Origin: Lingula anatina
Lineage: Eukaryota; Brachiopoda; Lingulata; Lingulida; Lingulidae
Direction of reading: 5' to 3'
DNA: 51,649 bases
Assembly (NCBI RefSeq): GCF_001039355.2
Contig: NW_019775638.1
Span: 223,606 to 275,254, forward strand
Shown here: one piece after another, positions 22,701-35,100 of the stretch
How positions within the stretch are numbered: position 1 is the stretch's first letter
Layout of the letters: each line of letters starts with the position of its first letter
Notes under the pieces: generated by a model
Told to the model about the DNA's origin: nothing
Databases searched by the model: none
Seen by the model: only the letters and a program-made list of their open reading frames with translations
Made by a program: the position numbers and the translations under genes

Positions 22701-23473
22701 TTGAGCGCGCAATGTCCTACCACTTAAAATTTCAAATCAGAATACTCCAAATGGCAAAATGATGCTAAGGTAATATCATCTAATGTGCCTTTATAGGACA
22801 TGTAGCAGACGAGACTTTATTACGATTGACTGCGGTTCCTTCATTAAGGAAACGCTTTCTAGTCAGTGTCTAGATCCGCGGCTGTATGTCCAGGCCAGGC
22901 TAATACCTTGTAATGGTGCCAGGAAAACCTCATCGGGCGAGTCATGCAGCGACAAAAGCTTAAATCCAATGCATCATCTTTACCTAAAATTGAAAAAGAA
23001 CAATTGAACTTGTTCAGTTCATTTTATCCAGGCTCGATCATTTTAACATATATTTACCGGGGTATGCACATGCATTACGCGGTCTTGATAGCAGAAGGGC
23101 ACCCAAGCAGTGAACATAGAGCTTAAGGATGACGGTGCAATTTTGTTTGCAACATTGTAAAAAAAAACCCTTAAGTTTAATTAATTGGTAATTATATACT
23201 TGCAAAGGTACAACCTGGATTATACCACGTTCCGATCTTGGATAAGTATTCTTTCCAAACAAAAGCTATACATGTATTGAGAGAGAGAGAGGTTCTCAAC
23301 TAATATATAAGATAATAATGTAAGATAATATATCTACCGAATAAGGAAAAATATATATTTTGAGAATAATTTTCATCAACTATGCAATGAATTAATCTCT
23401 ATTTGCATATACTGTTCATGTTTATATTTAATACTAGTAGAGGTTAACGTATAGTATATATTGTACACGTTTC

Positions 23474-23488
23474 GGGGGGGGGGGGGGG
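23474..23488 (+). repeat. Poly-G tract
   Basis: An uninterrupted run of 15 G. Such a run can form quadruplex structure and is error-prone in sequencing, so its length is uncertain. Confidence 0.9.
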
Positions 23489-24410
23489 TCTTATACATCA
23501 CGTGATTAACATCATCAATATTATTAGTAATTTGCTACTTTGAGTTAAGGGAAGATGCCATGACATCGTGTTATCAGGGGTGGGAGGACAGAGGGTGTGC
23601 CTGTCCTTGGAGACAGTACAAACCGTATATACCCTCTACCACACAGAGGGCCAGAGAGAGATTGTTTCACAAGATATTTAATAAATTTGAAAAAAAAAGA
23701 TCTCACCTTCCTGGCCCCTGATAGAGGGCAGTTCATATACTGTATACTGGTATGATATGTCTGTGTAGGACGGCCTTCAGACAGAGCTTAATCAGCGTCA
23801 CATCGTTAAAATGCATGTATCTACAGTAAATCAAATAAAGAATCCGGCAGAGATCTTAGATAACAAGGAATATATAATTTGGGTCCGATACTGCTTTCAG
23901 TTAGTGATCAGTGTTTTTATAGAACGAAAAATGCTGTGTTTGTATACAGGCTGATATAAAAAGTAAACACATTGCTTGACGTAATACTAACAGTTAATAC
24001 TAGAATGGAACTTGAAGTTCATTACCCATTTGACTTTCGCCGTACGGGAGGACGGTATAGGCAAGCTAATGAAAGTTCACCTTATTCAAGGCTTTCTTCA
24101 AGGTGAACATGACAGAGCATTGTTCCACTCTGTGTCATACACTACTTTCCAAATAAAAAGATTAATGTAAAATGTTTTGAAAAAAGAAGTATTTTAGTTA
24201 AGAAAACTTGACCTTCCTATTAAAGCTATATTCAGGCGTGAACTTGAATCCATCCAAGTTTCGGTTTTCGTGACGACGGACGATGCATTTTGTCATTTGT
24301 TTAAAGTACCTGTTATTAAAAGTAAATGTCAATGATTTTCTTCTGATTTGCCACATTAAGTGAAAGTCATCAGTTATACCCTTACTCATGTGACCATTAG
24401 TCACAACAAC

Positions 24411-24427
24411 ATCGCCCCCCCCTCCCC

Positions 24428-24459
<32 letters not shown>

Positions 24460-24460
24460 T
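24411..24460 (+). repeat. Pyrimidine tract: poly-C then (CT)n
   Basis: A C-rich run followed by CT repeats, about 460 bases upstream of the chitin synthase start codon. Polypyrimidine tracts like this are common near invertebrate promoters, but no function is shown. Confidence 0.85.
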
Positions 24461-24922
24461 AAAAATCTAAGGGGTTAGTATAGTTCACGTAAAAGCCAGT
24501 GAACAGCATCAAATTAAGATGTCGGATCAAGTTCAGTGGAATATTCTATTACGAACCATCCAGTCACTGAGCGGATGTTAAGATGGCCGCCTCGATAGAG
24601 GCGTCTTATCAAAGAACGCAGGGCCCAAAAAGTCCAAGGTGCTACCGATCTCCAGATAACGCCTGACGCAGGCCTTCCCGATAATTTCACTCGGGCCGTT
24701 GACATAGCAACAAGACAATTTTCTCCGCTTAATTGCGGTCGATGATATTATAATTAAGTCACGATTAGCTGAGTTTGATGAAATAATTTGATAAAATAAA
24801 ATGAATAACGGCGTGAATGAAAAGTGTCTAGCATACCATAACATTGTGTGGGGGACTGCAGCCACCCCGGGCGAGGAGAGTAGGGATTATGTGCTAGTAA
24901 ATGGTTAAAAAAAGGGGAGAAA

Positions 24923-26191
24923 ATGAGTGGAAAAGGAAAGAAACCGCCCAAGAAAATCGTGGGTGTCACTCCTAAAGGAATTCTCAAAACTGGGAAGAGA
25001 AGATCTAAGAAACCCTTGAAAACGCGTCTGGCGAATCTTCATGATGGTAGGTCATTTTAAAAAGCGTGACGGTGAAGTAAGTTAAATACCACGACTGTAC
25101 GTTCAAATTACAACTAATGTCATCAGACAGTTTTTGCTTAGAACCTTATTCAAATTGAACGACTTATAATTACGTAAGACATGAAAAGCAACTCGCTATG
25201 GTCAGAACTCGTAATGAGGAACTCGCTGAGATCTTGTGGATTTCAGTGAAGTCCCGCGAAGTCGTACAACTAAGCTTTCGAAGTGTAGTCAGTAACAAAT
25301 CATGTGTAGTACAAGTATGGGTTGAAAGAAGATAGTACTAGAACCACTTGTACAGGTGTGCATAACCCAGCATAATAATATAAGGGTCATCATTAATAAT
25401 GCCATTTTAATCAACTTTATCTTCAGCCTGTCGGATAACCCCTTGTCATTCCGATCTACGAGGATGCAAATTGAGGCATCTCCAGTAACATTACAAAATC
25501 TGCTTCTATAAAGATCTGTAACGTATGCGCTTTTGTCTTTAGTTTAGTGACAGAAAGAAATGGGTAAGTGACAAGTGATACAGTTGACCAAGAGCGTGTG
25601 TGTGTGTGTGTGTGTGTGCCTGCACGCGCGCACAACGGGTGCCATAAATAATTAATTCAATATGAAAGGGGAAAAAAACAAAACAAGCAATGTCGACAGA
25701 TTACGATGATGCAATCTGTGAAATTCTCTATTCCAGCTTGTCGCCGCCTTCCACAGAAAGAAGAAGAGGACTACCCGGAGCCTCTTCCCGACCCTTCACT
25801 CCGAGATCCCTACCCCGGGGATAACCCAGGGTACGGCGCTGCGGGGTCGCCATATTCCGACTCAGACCCTTATCAGGACGACTCCGACGTTTACTTATTT
25901 CCAGCGCAGGCGGGCAACGACGAAGGCCTTTCAGACAAGGATTCGGTATTTGAGGAACCGAACCCGGATTCGTTAGACCCAGACCCGTTTGAAGGGTACG
26001 AACTTTTCGACATGTCTGCAGGCAAGGGGCCAGCCCCCGGGCCGCCAACCAAAGTGATTAAAGGTGGCGCTCATAACCGCGACAGCACCAAGGATCAGAA
26101 TAAAGGCGATGATCTGGCAACACTAGAAGTTCTGGATGAAAGGGTTATACTTGAAAATTTACATGTCAGATACGTCAATGGACAGTATTAT
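24923..26191 (+). CDS. CS1: Chitin synthase exons 1-2: N-terminal tail
   Basis: Exon 1 (24923-25046, 41 codons) starts at the ATG after GGGGAGAAA and encodes a strongly basic stretch rich in Lys and Pro. It ends in phase 1 at GTAGGT and joins exon 2 (25737-26191). Exon 2 opens with an acidic region rich in Asp, Glu, Pro, Tyr and Ser (about residues 47-145), probably disordered. It ends with the start of the motor ([20 protein letters not shown]). An earlier ATG at 24901 is out of frame and closes quickly. Exon 2 is well supported by family sequence; exon 1 rests on frame, splice site and position, so upstream exons remain possible. A GT microsatellite (25596-25618) lies in intron 1. Confidence 0.75.
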
Positions 26192-29100
26192 GTAAGTTTA
26201 TCTTTAAATAATTCTTTTTCTCGTATTCACTAGAAGTTACTCCTGAAAACCGCTGATACAATAGGGTGTGAGTTACCTCGTTTTAAATGTTTTGAACCGC
26301 CCTTTTTTCTACATTTTATTCATGTATGAATCCGACCCTGGAATTAACTAAAATAATTTTGTTAAAATCTTACTTTCATCATCTGAAGGACCACGTTTAC
26401 CAGTTCATATCTGGAGAAGTACTAGAAAAACCGCATTTGTCTGAAATAACTGCTATTAGCGCACGACTTCCTTGCCCTGCGCTTGTTTTCCCTGTTACTC
26501 ACTCGGAGGAAGAAGATATAGCAGACGATAGGAATAGGCCTACAAGTTGTAACTAAGTGGCAGAATGTCACGAACCTCGTGGATTAATACATATACCTTG
26601 TCATTAGGCCAGACCTCCCTCCTACGCCGTCACGACCTATGATGTCATATGGGAGACATGGCTAGGAGTCTGGATGCCTGGAAATATTTTTTGTTGATTT
26701 TGTGATGTACGTTCAAGTAATGCAATGTGCTAAGATGTGTTTTATTTCTTAAAGGCCACATTCACCCCCTTCCCCCACAAAAAAAGAAAATAATTCAAGT
26801 ACATTAAATTGAATTTTTACTAAATTTTTACTAAATTCTACTTACATTGCTGAATTTAGTGGCCTTCTTGAAGAAAACATTCCCAGTTTGAAAATATCAT
26901 TCATATCTTGAAATAACAAAGATTTTTTTCATAAACCAATCTTTATGGATTTCTAGAAATTACATTATTGGTTAGGGTTTGGGCTGCTATCCTTGCTCGG
27001 TACGGAAATGGCCGAATGCTTCCGATTTACCAAGACGGAGACGTCATAAAGATCTCACCAATGAGCTTCATGGCAGATCTCGCCCGAACTGCTTGGCATG
27101 AAAAACGCGTTACGAGACACATCGGTGGTTTTGCGGTGACACAGCGTATAATATTAAAGCCCCTGTAACGCTTGTTTGGAAATCCCGATAGTTTGTGCCG
27201 AAGACCATAAAGAGGCAGTCAGTGACCCGGGGAGGGGAACTTTCCACGATTGGCTGGTAGCACACTTGTGTAGCAACAAGATGGACATTAGCTGCATTAA
27301 TTCTGTCTTAATAGGGAGCTCTATATTTGGCCACCGTATAATTAAGTCATAAGGCTGCCGGTTGAATTAACATGTTCAGAAACCAAAACATTTGTGTTTT
27401 GGCTGGAAAGTTTTCCCTATTTTTATTCTTTTTGTCATTTCAATTCAATTCAATTTATTTCTGTACTGGTACATAGATTGTCATAACCTTGTACAATATA
27501 ATATATTAATGACGATACAATACAATTGGTGCATTACCATTTCTCTATTTGGTAATTATGTTGCCTAGCCGTTTGTGAATGAAAAAATAATCTTTATATA
27601 ATGAACATATGTACTAGTAAATTTACTCATAAAATATTCTATCTAAGCAGTGAGATAAGCCTTGGTGTGATTATAAACTATATTGTCATTTTTATACTTT
27701 TATTGTCTGGATGACTGCTTTGGGTTTTGTATCAATCTTTCTATCAACTGCCTGTCTTTGGAGTTAAAGAGGAAAATTAAATAAATAATAAACACTTGTC
27801 TTCTTCAAGCCCCACCAAAAGGGACATGTAATGATCCAACATTTTAGGATTAACACCTGTAATATTTGACCATCCCTTTTGACGACAGAGGTGTCCGCTC
27901 TTGGCCTGTCCTATTGACTGTCACCTGTACCCAGTACAAGGGGTGACAGGTAGATGTCATTTTACCTGACATATCTCCTTGGTGCGTCACAATGCATTAT
28001 CTACAATGTAGAACACAGCCTCTTAAATTAATTAATGTTAATTGAAAATTAAAATTCAGAATGGATGAGTAGTATGACATTTGTATTCCATCTTGATGTA
28101 AATGACAACACAATGTGTGACGCAATATTAGATCCGCTGATATAGTTTTATTAATATGTATCGGCTACCAGCTGTTGTATAATTGAGTTTTGTCTAGAAA
28201 ATGTATACTGAATTGAATAGGTGCATACTGTGAATTATATACAGTCTATCAAATTCATTCGATCGGGGTTTCCTTATCTTAAAAAACTACGTCTTTGCCT
28301 GTTTTGACCAACACTTTTGATTTTACACCCCAAAATAAGAATCAGAAAAACGTTGTTCTTTGGCTGGATGGGGTGGGAAACTCAAAAGAGGTCCACTTCG
28401 GTACCTATGAAAGAGGCTGTTCTATTCACACACTTAACTAAAATGAAAAGGCAGGACTTAATTCTTAAAACTGCAGCAATTTAGTAGTCTTATATGCTCT
28501 ACTATCTCGTATAATTTGCTATATTTATACTCGAACCCCAACCTCTTGGCCGCATGAGAATTCGACCAAAATAATTTCCAAGATATCAAAGAATTACTTA
28601 GTCCTACCACTCATCCCCTTTCCCCAACAAACACAGTTTTTTTTTACCGTCTTCTTGTCTTAATCTATTCAATCCAGAGATATAAAATCTACCAATTTAT
28701 GCCTCCCTAGTTTTCAGGGCTGTATCAGTACATACTGCAATTTACATGAAGTTTCTCGTTGACAAGAGCAAAGAGTGCCGTTGAGGCGGATTAATCTACT
28801 AACATCTTGATTATAAATGAGATTAAGGACCTAAGCGACAAAAATCCTCCCCCTTTCGCCCTCCAAGTCGTGTATCACCCATGTTAATCAGCAGCTAAAT
28901 GCTTTCACGACACCTGTGTGGAATATGTTGACTAACTTTGATATTTGTTGAGGAAATTTTCTGAGGTAGAAACAATGGGATATTCACAATTTTTTTCTGT
29001 GTAGATAGCAATGAATGAAAGTGGTCGATATCATGAAAATAATTAATTAAGTCGAAAGTTAAATAAAAAACAAATAAATATTTTGTTTATAAAACAATCG

Positions 29101-32100
29101 ATTCATGTATAAATCATAGCAGCTGTCTAAAACCATTTTTGCACAAGAGAATATTAATCCTAAATTAAAGTTACAATACAAAAATATATCCGCACGCCTT
29201 AAGCAACCACGATTGCCTTCTCTTTGAGTGTACGCTTAGTTTATGAAATATAATTTCTCTTTAATTTACTTTCAGACATACATTGGAGATGTCTTGGTGG
29301 TTGTCAATCCATTTAAGACGCTGCACATATATAAAGAGCAGGTAGGATATAAGCCTATGACCTTCTACCACTTAAACTTTTATTATTTAAATCTGTAGTT
29401 GAAATTTCCATTACTTGGATGATATTCCAATCGTCATAGAGCTAAAGTCTTTGGAATGGGAAAAAAGAATTGCTGTTTAACAGACTGAATTAGATTATTT
29501 TTATGTTAATGTCGATGTTTTATACACCTGAATTAAGAGATACCTGAATGACATTTAAACTTATTATGTATATGAGACACGCAATAGTCTGGGTTCTTTA
29601 TTCGTTATCATTTTGTCCAAAAATCTCCCAGCACTTGAAGAGTCACACCTAACACACTGTCCCACTAATGGTACCACACCTAACACACTGTCCCACTAAT
29701 TGTACCGCACCTAACACACTGTCCCACCAATGGTACCACACCTAACACACTGTCACACTAATAGTACCACACCTAACACACTGTTACACCAAATGCACGG
29801 TTACACCGAACATGTAGTAAGACAGTAGGTACTAAATCGTTTTCTCTTTCCAGGATCATGAGCTTTACACTAATGCCGACAGTCGTGCCGATCTCAAACC
29901 ACACATTTTCTGGACGGCAGACTCGACATATCAGCGCATGCGCAAAGACAACAAGAACCAGGTGATACTTGTGAGCGGAGAGTCAGGGAGCGGGAAAACT
30001 GAGAACTCCAAATTTGTGATCCAGCACGTGGCCTACCTGTGTTCTGGCAACTCGGATAAAAATATTTCAAATTTGCATAAAAAGATTGTCGAGGTGGGTT
30101 AAATAATTATATTTTAGTTTATTAAAGGAACTCAACCATTTCAAAAATTATTATTGTACTTCTAATCGTTTTGCTGAGTAAATGTCTTGGCTGATTTGAA
30201 ATAGCAAAATGTTTTTAATTTTGTTTTACCTAATGTTCTGGCAAACAAGTGGGTGGTTTTGTTTTGGAAACTGTAAAAAAAAAGTGAAGAGAACGCTTTT
30301 TAAATTTTAAATTAAATTTTAAATGGCGCTGTTTTCATTAAGTACTGTCTAACGCTACATGAACATTTCAGGTAAACCCACTTCTTGAAGCTTTCGGTAA
30401 TGCCCGCACTGCAATGAACAATAATTCCAGTCGATTTGGAAAATTTGTTGACATGTATTTCACGAAATATGGGAAACTCACTGGAGGTAAATATCATGAT
30501 AAGATAAGAAGGAAGCATAATCACTGCAAAGGATTTTATTATTTAAGGATATTTTTAACTTTATAATTTTGCTCGAAGATAAGGTATGTAATAAAGAAAT
30601 AATATACACTGTATGAAGTTACAGATATGATAACTTTTTCCTGTGAATTGCAGCACGCATCAGCGACTTCCTGCTGGAGAAGTCCAGAATAGTGCAGAAA
30701 AGTCCACAAGACAGAAATTTTCATATATTCTACTACTTATTTGCTGGAATGCCAAAAGATATGTTGGAGTACTACTCCTTAGAGAAACCAGAAAAATACA
30801 GGTAATATGATCTCTCTCTCTCTCTCTCTCCTTCATTGACTCTTGCCAGTTTAGTATTTTCAGTCCATTGCATTAATTTCAAACTTAGTGCCAACATCGT
30901 TTGCTTTCTGTTTCAGAATCCTTCGAAACACGGACGGTACACCGATATTCGAGAGCCAACAACACATGTCCGTGTGCAAAGATATGTTCGTTCATCTCAA
31001 TGACATCATGAAGTTAGTTGGTTTCATCGCGGAGGTAGGTTGTTCAAACAGTGGGTCATTAGCTATGATGCTGTACATTGTTAACGAGTGTAGCAATCTC
31101 CGATTATGCTTTAGAAGCTCTTTATTCTAATATCATATACACTTTACAAGCATTTTGGTGCCACGCATACATGAAAGACGTGATAACCACAGGCGGGAAA
31201 TATGTGATAACTTATCATCTGGTTACATTTATATAATGATATGTAAGAATAGTGACACTAATGCACAGTAATGTTGGAATGATTTAAATTATGAAACAGT
31301 AAGTGTGGTTAAAGAGGACTTCCTGACGAGAAAAGTTCGTTTTCTTGCAAAATAAGATATAAAAAAAACATAAAATCAAGCACGAGTTGCCAACTTAAAT
31401 ATTTTAACAGTAATATTACGACACATTTATTAGAATTGAAAATAACATGAAAAAGCGTGCAGCTTTAGATGTGTCCTTCCTGTCCTAGCACAGTCTTCAA
31501 TCAATCCGTTTATCTATTGTCTATTCTCAATTGCATCGCACACTACCACCAGCTGTGCATTTCAGAGGGTCAATAGCTTTCCATTCAATTCTCTTCACAA
31601 AATATGGAAGCTAAACGTGGCACTTCAAGTAACATGTATGGTTTTCTGTTCAGGACATCGCGACAATCTTCACCTTGCTGTCCACAGTGTTGCACATCTC
31701 CAATATTGAGTTCATGGATGATGAGGACACGGACGGCGTTTACATTGAAGATGAGGCTCCTCTGGACATAGGTAAATATCCATACTTATCTTCACGTATA
31801 AATAATTTTTTATGCTAAAATTTATCTATTATTCATTATAATTCTGGTTTTAATAAGTTTTCTAGCTGGCATACGCCACATTTTTGCGATTTAGGCGCAC
31901 TGCTTTATAATACCTGAATAGTTTTAGTATGAAATTATTAGAAATAACTGTACAGTGCAGACCTACTGCAGACCCACACGTAGAAAATACATGTCATCAA
32001 TGAACTGCCATTCTACTTAATCACATTGATAACATTCTGTATTATACTATATTTCAGCTGCTGATCTGTTGGGTGTGAACGAGAGAGAACTAACGAAAGC

Positions 32101-35100
32101 TTTGATTTCCAACATTTCCCGCATATCAGGTATTCTGGTCGTGTGATTGAACCGTTTTGAACGCGTGCCCTCCAAGTTCTTTATTTGCTCAGGCTAAAGT
32201 CAAAAAGTACATTATTGAAAGACTCGTAAAATTGAGAACATTACTATCACGTTAAGACATAATGCTAATTTTTCCAAAACTTTACTTAGGTTAAAAAAGA
32301 AGTTATCTTTTATAATATATTTTACGATTGCTTGATTAAGTGCCTTAGATAAAATAAAATAAAATATAATAACACAAGGTATATATCTCCAAGTGCATCA
32401 CTAATAGCATAGAAGACTACAAATTTGGGGTGGCAGTAGATTTTCCTATCAAATTAATTATATTAATCATACAAAACTGGTGTTTATCACTTGCTGTTTT
32501 GTCCATACAGGAGAGGATGTCGTAAGTTTGAAGAACAAACATCAGGCCAATGACGGACGAGACGCTTTGGCCAAGGCGCTGTACGAGCGTCTGTTCGGGT
32601 GGATTGTCGCACAGATCAACCATCAATTACAGCCTGCCAAAGAACAAAGGTGAGGCAATTACAGACCTCAGAAGTAATTGGCTGTTTTTAAGGATTCTTA
32701 TTCAAATGAGAAACACACAGTGGAATGAAGATTTGTGAATGGATTGATTATGCAAAGATTGCATCGAACTCTAAAAGAAAAGTTGCAAAAGCACATTCAC
32801 AATAAGTCTGTTTTACAGTTTTTGCTTTTCAGCATACGTTTACCTTGCCACATTTTACTTCGATTGGTTTGTCGTAATTAAGAGCATCTGTCACCAAGAG
32901 TCATTTTTTTAATGTCTGTCAATTTCATTTTTCTTTTTCAGAAACGACAAAGGCCCCACCATGGGTATACTAGATATATCTGGTTTTGAAAACTTTAAAA
33001 CCAACAGTTTCGAACAACTCTGCATCAACGTGGCGAACGAACAGCTACAGTTCCACTTCAACAACTACATCTTTGTCCAAGAACAGAAAGACTACGAAGA
33101 CGACGGCGTAGACTGGACTACTATTGAATTTAAGAACAACGAGAATGTACTTAACCTCTTTATGGAGGTAAGTGTGACGTCATACATGACATACCCAAAA
33201 CACATGACGTACTGGTAGATATTATTATAGGTCTTCGAGTTTACGTTTTGCATATATCAAATGTCAATGTACATGTAGATCCAGGTTTTTAGCTGATTTT
33301 ACTAACTCTTTTCTTTTTTGCGTGTTTTCTTTCAGAAATACTCATTTAAAATTCCGATCTTCTAAGTGAAAAGTAACACACAATTTTATAATCGCCAATG
33401 ACGGTTTTTGATATATAATATAAGAATTGGCTTACAACCATCATACCGATTTGTCACGCGATTATATGTTATTTTGGTATATTCCAACTTAATAAACCAC
33501 ATATAATGGAAACTTTGCTCAAACAGGTCTGTCTGGCGAAGTGTACCGTAACACACTACTTTTCCATCTGTATTTTTTTCAACAAATAAACCAATGTTAA
33601 TAGTGTCGTTCCACAGGCTAGGCGCAGCCAGTAAATCTGTTTGAAGTTGCGTCATGCTTACTAATAAGCTTCCACAGACGGGATATTGTATCTAAATGAC
33701 TAAACTGACATTGGACAGGATAAATGGCATCGGCTTCACAACAACATCACAATAGGCATTGTAATAGTACGACGTGTACTTCGACGGTGATGGCGTCTTA
33801 CTAATAATTGTAATTATACTATTACTCTATTCGTATGAATGTGTGAAAGTCTTTAGCCTTTGGCATTTAGGGTATTTATGACAGTTTGAGCTGAAACTGT
33901 TTTTTTAATGCAATCTTAAAATACGTTTTGTCGTCTCTCGCAACTTTGGTGTTTATCTAGTCGAAAATAATATGGGTCATGATACGGTGTAACTTTTTTC
34001 TCTTCAGTCAGCTTATGACGCGTGTTGGGACTCGATTGAAGTGTTAAGGCTCTGTGACTAGTAACATGGCGACGTCCCTATATGTTCTTTGATATCAAAC
34101 GGAAACACTTTGCTTTATGGTCAACATAAGTCATCCGAGACCACAACACGTATGTTAAGGTAGCAATGAAATATACATACTTGTGCACTCTTGCAACACA
34201 GCCACGGCAACAGGGACGCGGAGGGGGGGGGGGATATGGCGAATGTTGCAAATAAATATATATACAAAAAATGAAACACAGAGGGGGCGCTTGTGATGTA
34301 ACAGTATCGTAAACGGTTTACAACATTATACTGCTTTAATTATGCATGTGTTTTCATTAATGTTCATAACAAGAGAATAGGACCTGATTTCAAAAGGGCC
34401 GACGAGACAGAATACTCAGAGGCCTACAAGAGAGCAATTGAAAAGTAATAAATTTATTTGACGTATAGACAAATAAACCATGTGCTCAACCATCACGATT
34501 TGACTGAACATTTAAATGTTTAATTTATTGCATTTTAAACGCGTATTATGTGAATATGTGTGTACGCTACAGGAAAACCCGGAACGAAATAGAAATCTGT
34601 CTGTGGAAAGGTGAATAAAAAGCTGTAGCATCTTTTTCGTAATCCTGTGATTAGGCAGTATTTCGCACGCTTCAAATAAAGGTCTTTAACTGGAATTGAC
34701 CGAACTGGTGCCGCCAAAACTGATAGTAAAACCTTAGTTTCCAAGACAAATGCTAGATTTTCCAGGAAAAGTGCGCTCCAAATTTATATAGAAAGAAACT
34801 TTTCATTTCACGAAATCATCATCAATGTGCATTTTTAGCTAAGCTATCAAAAAGATGTCTAACCAGTCACAGCACCCACACGATGTAAACTTTAAGACAT
34901 ATAAAATGCCATTACATTCTCATCTCAGACGGTTGCGGTTGGGTCTTTCTTATCAAGTCATGCCATCTCGGGGCAAAAACAGGGCTTTGCGCTGTTTGTC
35001 ACCTGAATGTCAGGTGTTGACGGACTTAAAACAAGCCACAAAATATCAAAGTATACATATAAAAGGCGTTCATGTTGAGTTTGACACCATAACGCGGCGA

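Larger units (their letters stand above)
17035..24922. other. Gene-poor stretch upstream of the chitin synthase
   Basis: About 7.9 kb without a coding exon that could be supported. Open frames are short and lack domain features. It must contain the 3' end of the GH1 transcript and the promoter and 5' untranslated exon(s) of the chitin synthase, but neither is recognisable. A segment at about 18480-18680 ends in a good donor (GTAAGT, near 18676) and could be a 5' untranslated exon; this is speculation. Simple repeats at 19732, 23279, 23474 and 24428 are listed separately. Confidence 0.5.

Noticed and set aside
24901-24925. Upstream ATG at 24901 as the chitin synthase start
   Set aside because: Its frame differs from that of exon 2 after splicing and it soon meets a stop; the ATG at 24923 gives the correct phase.
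29644-29800. CRISPR-like direct repeats
   Set aside because: The units are head-to-tail without spacers in a eukaryotic intron; this is a minisatellite.
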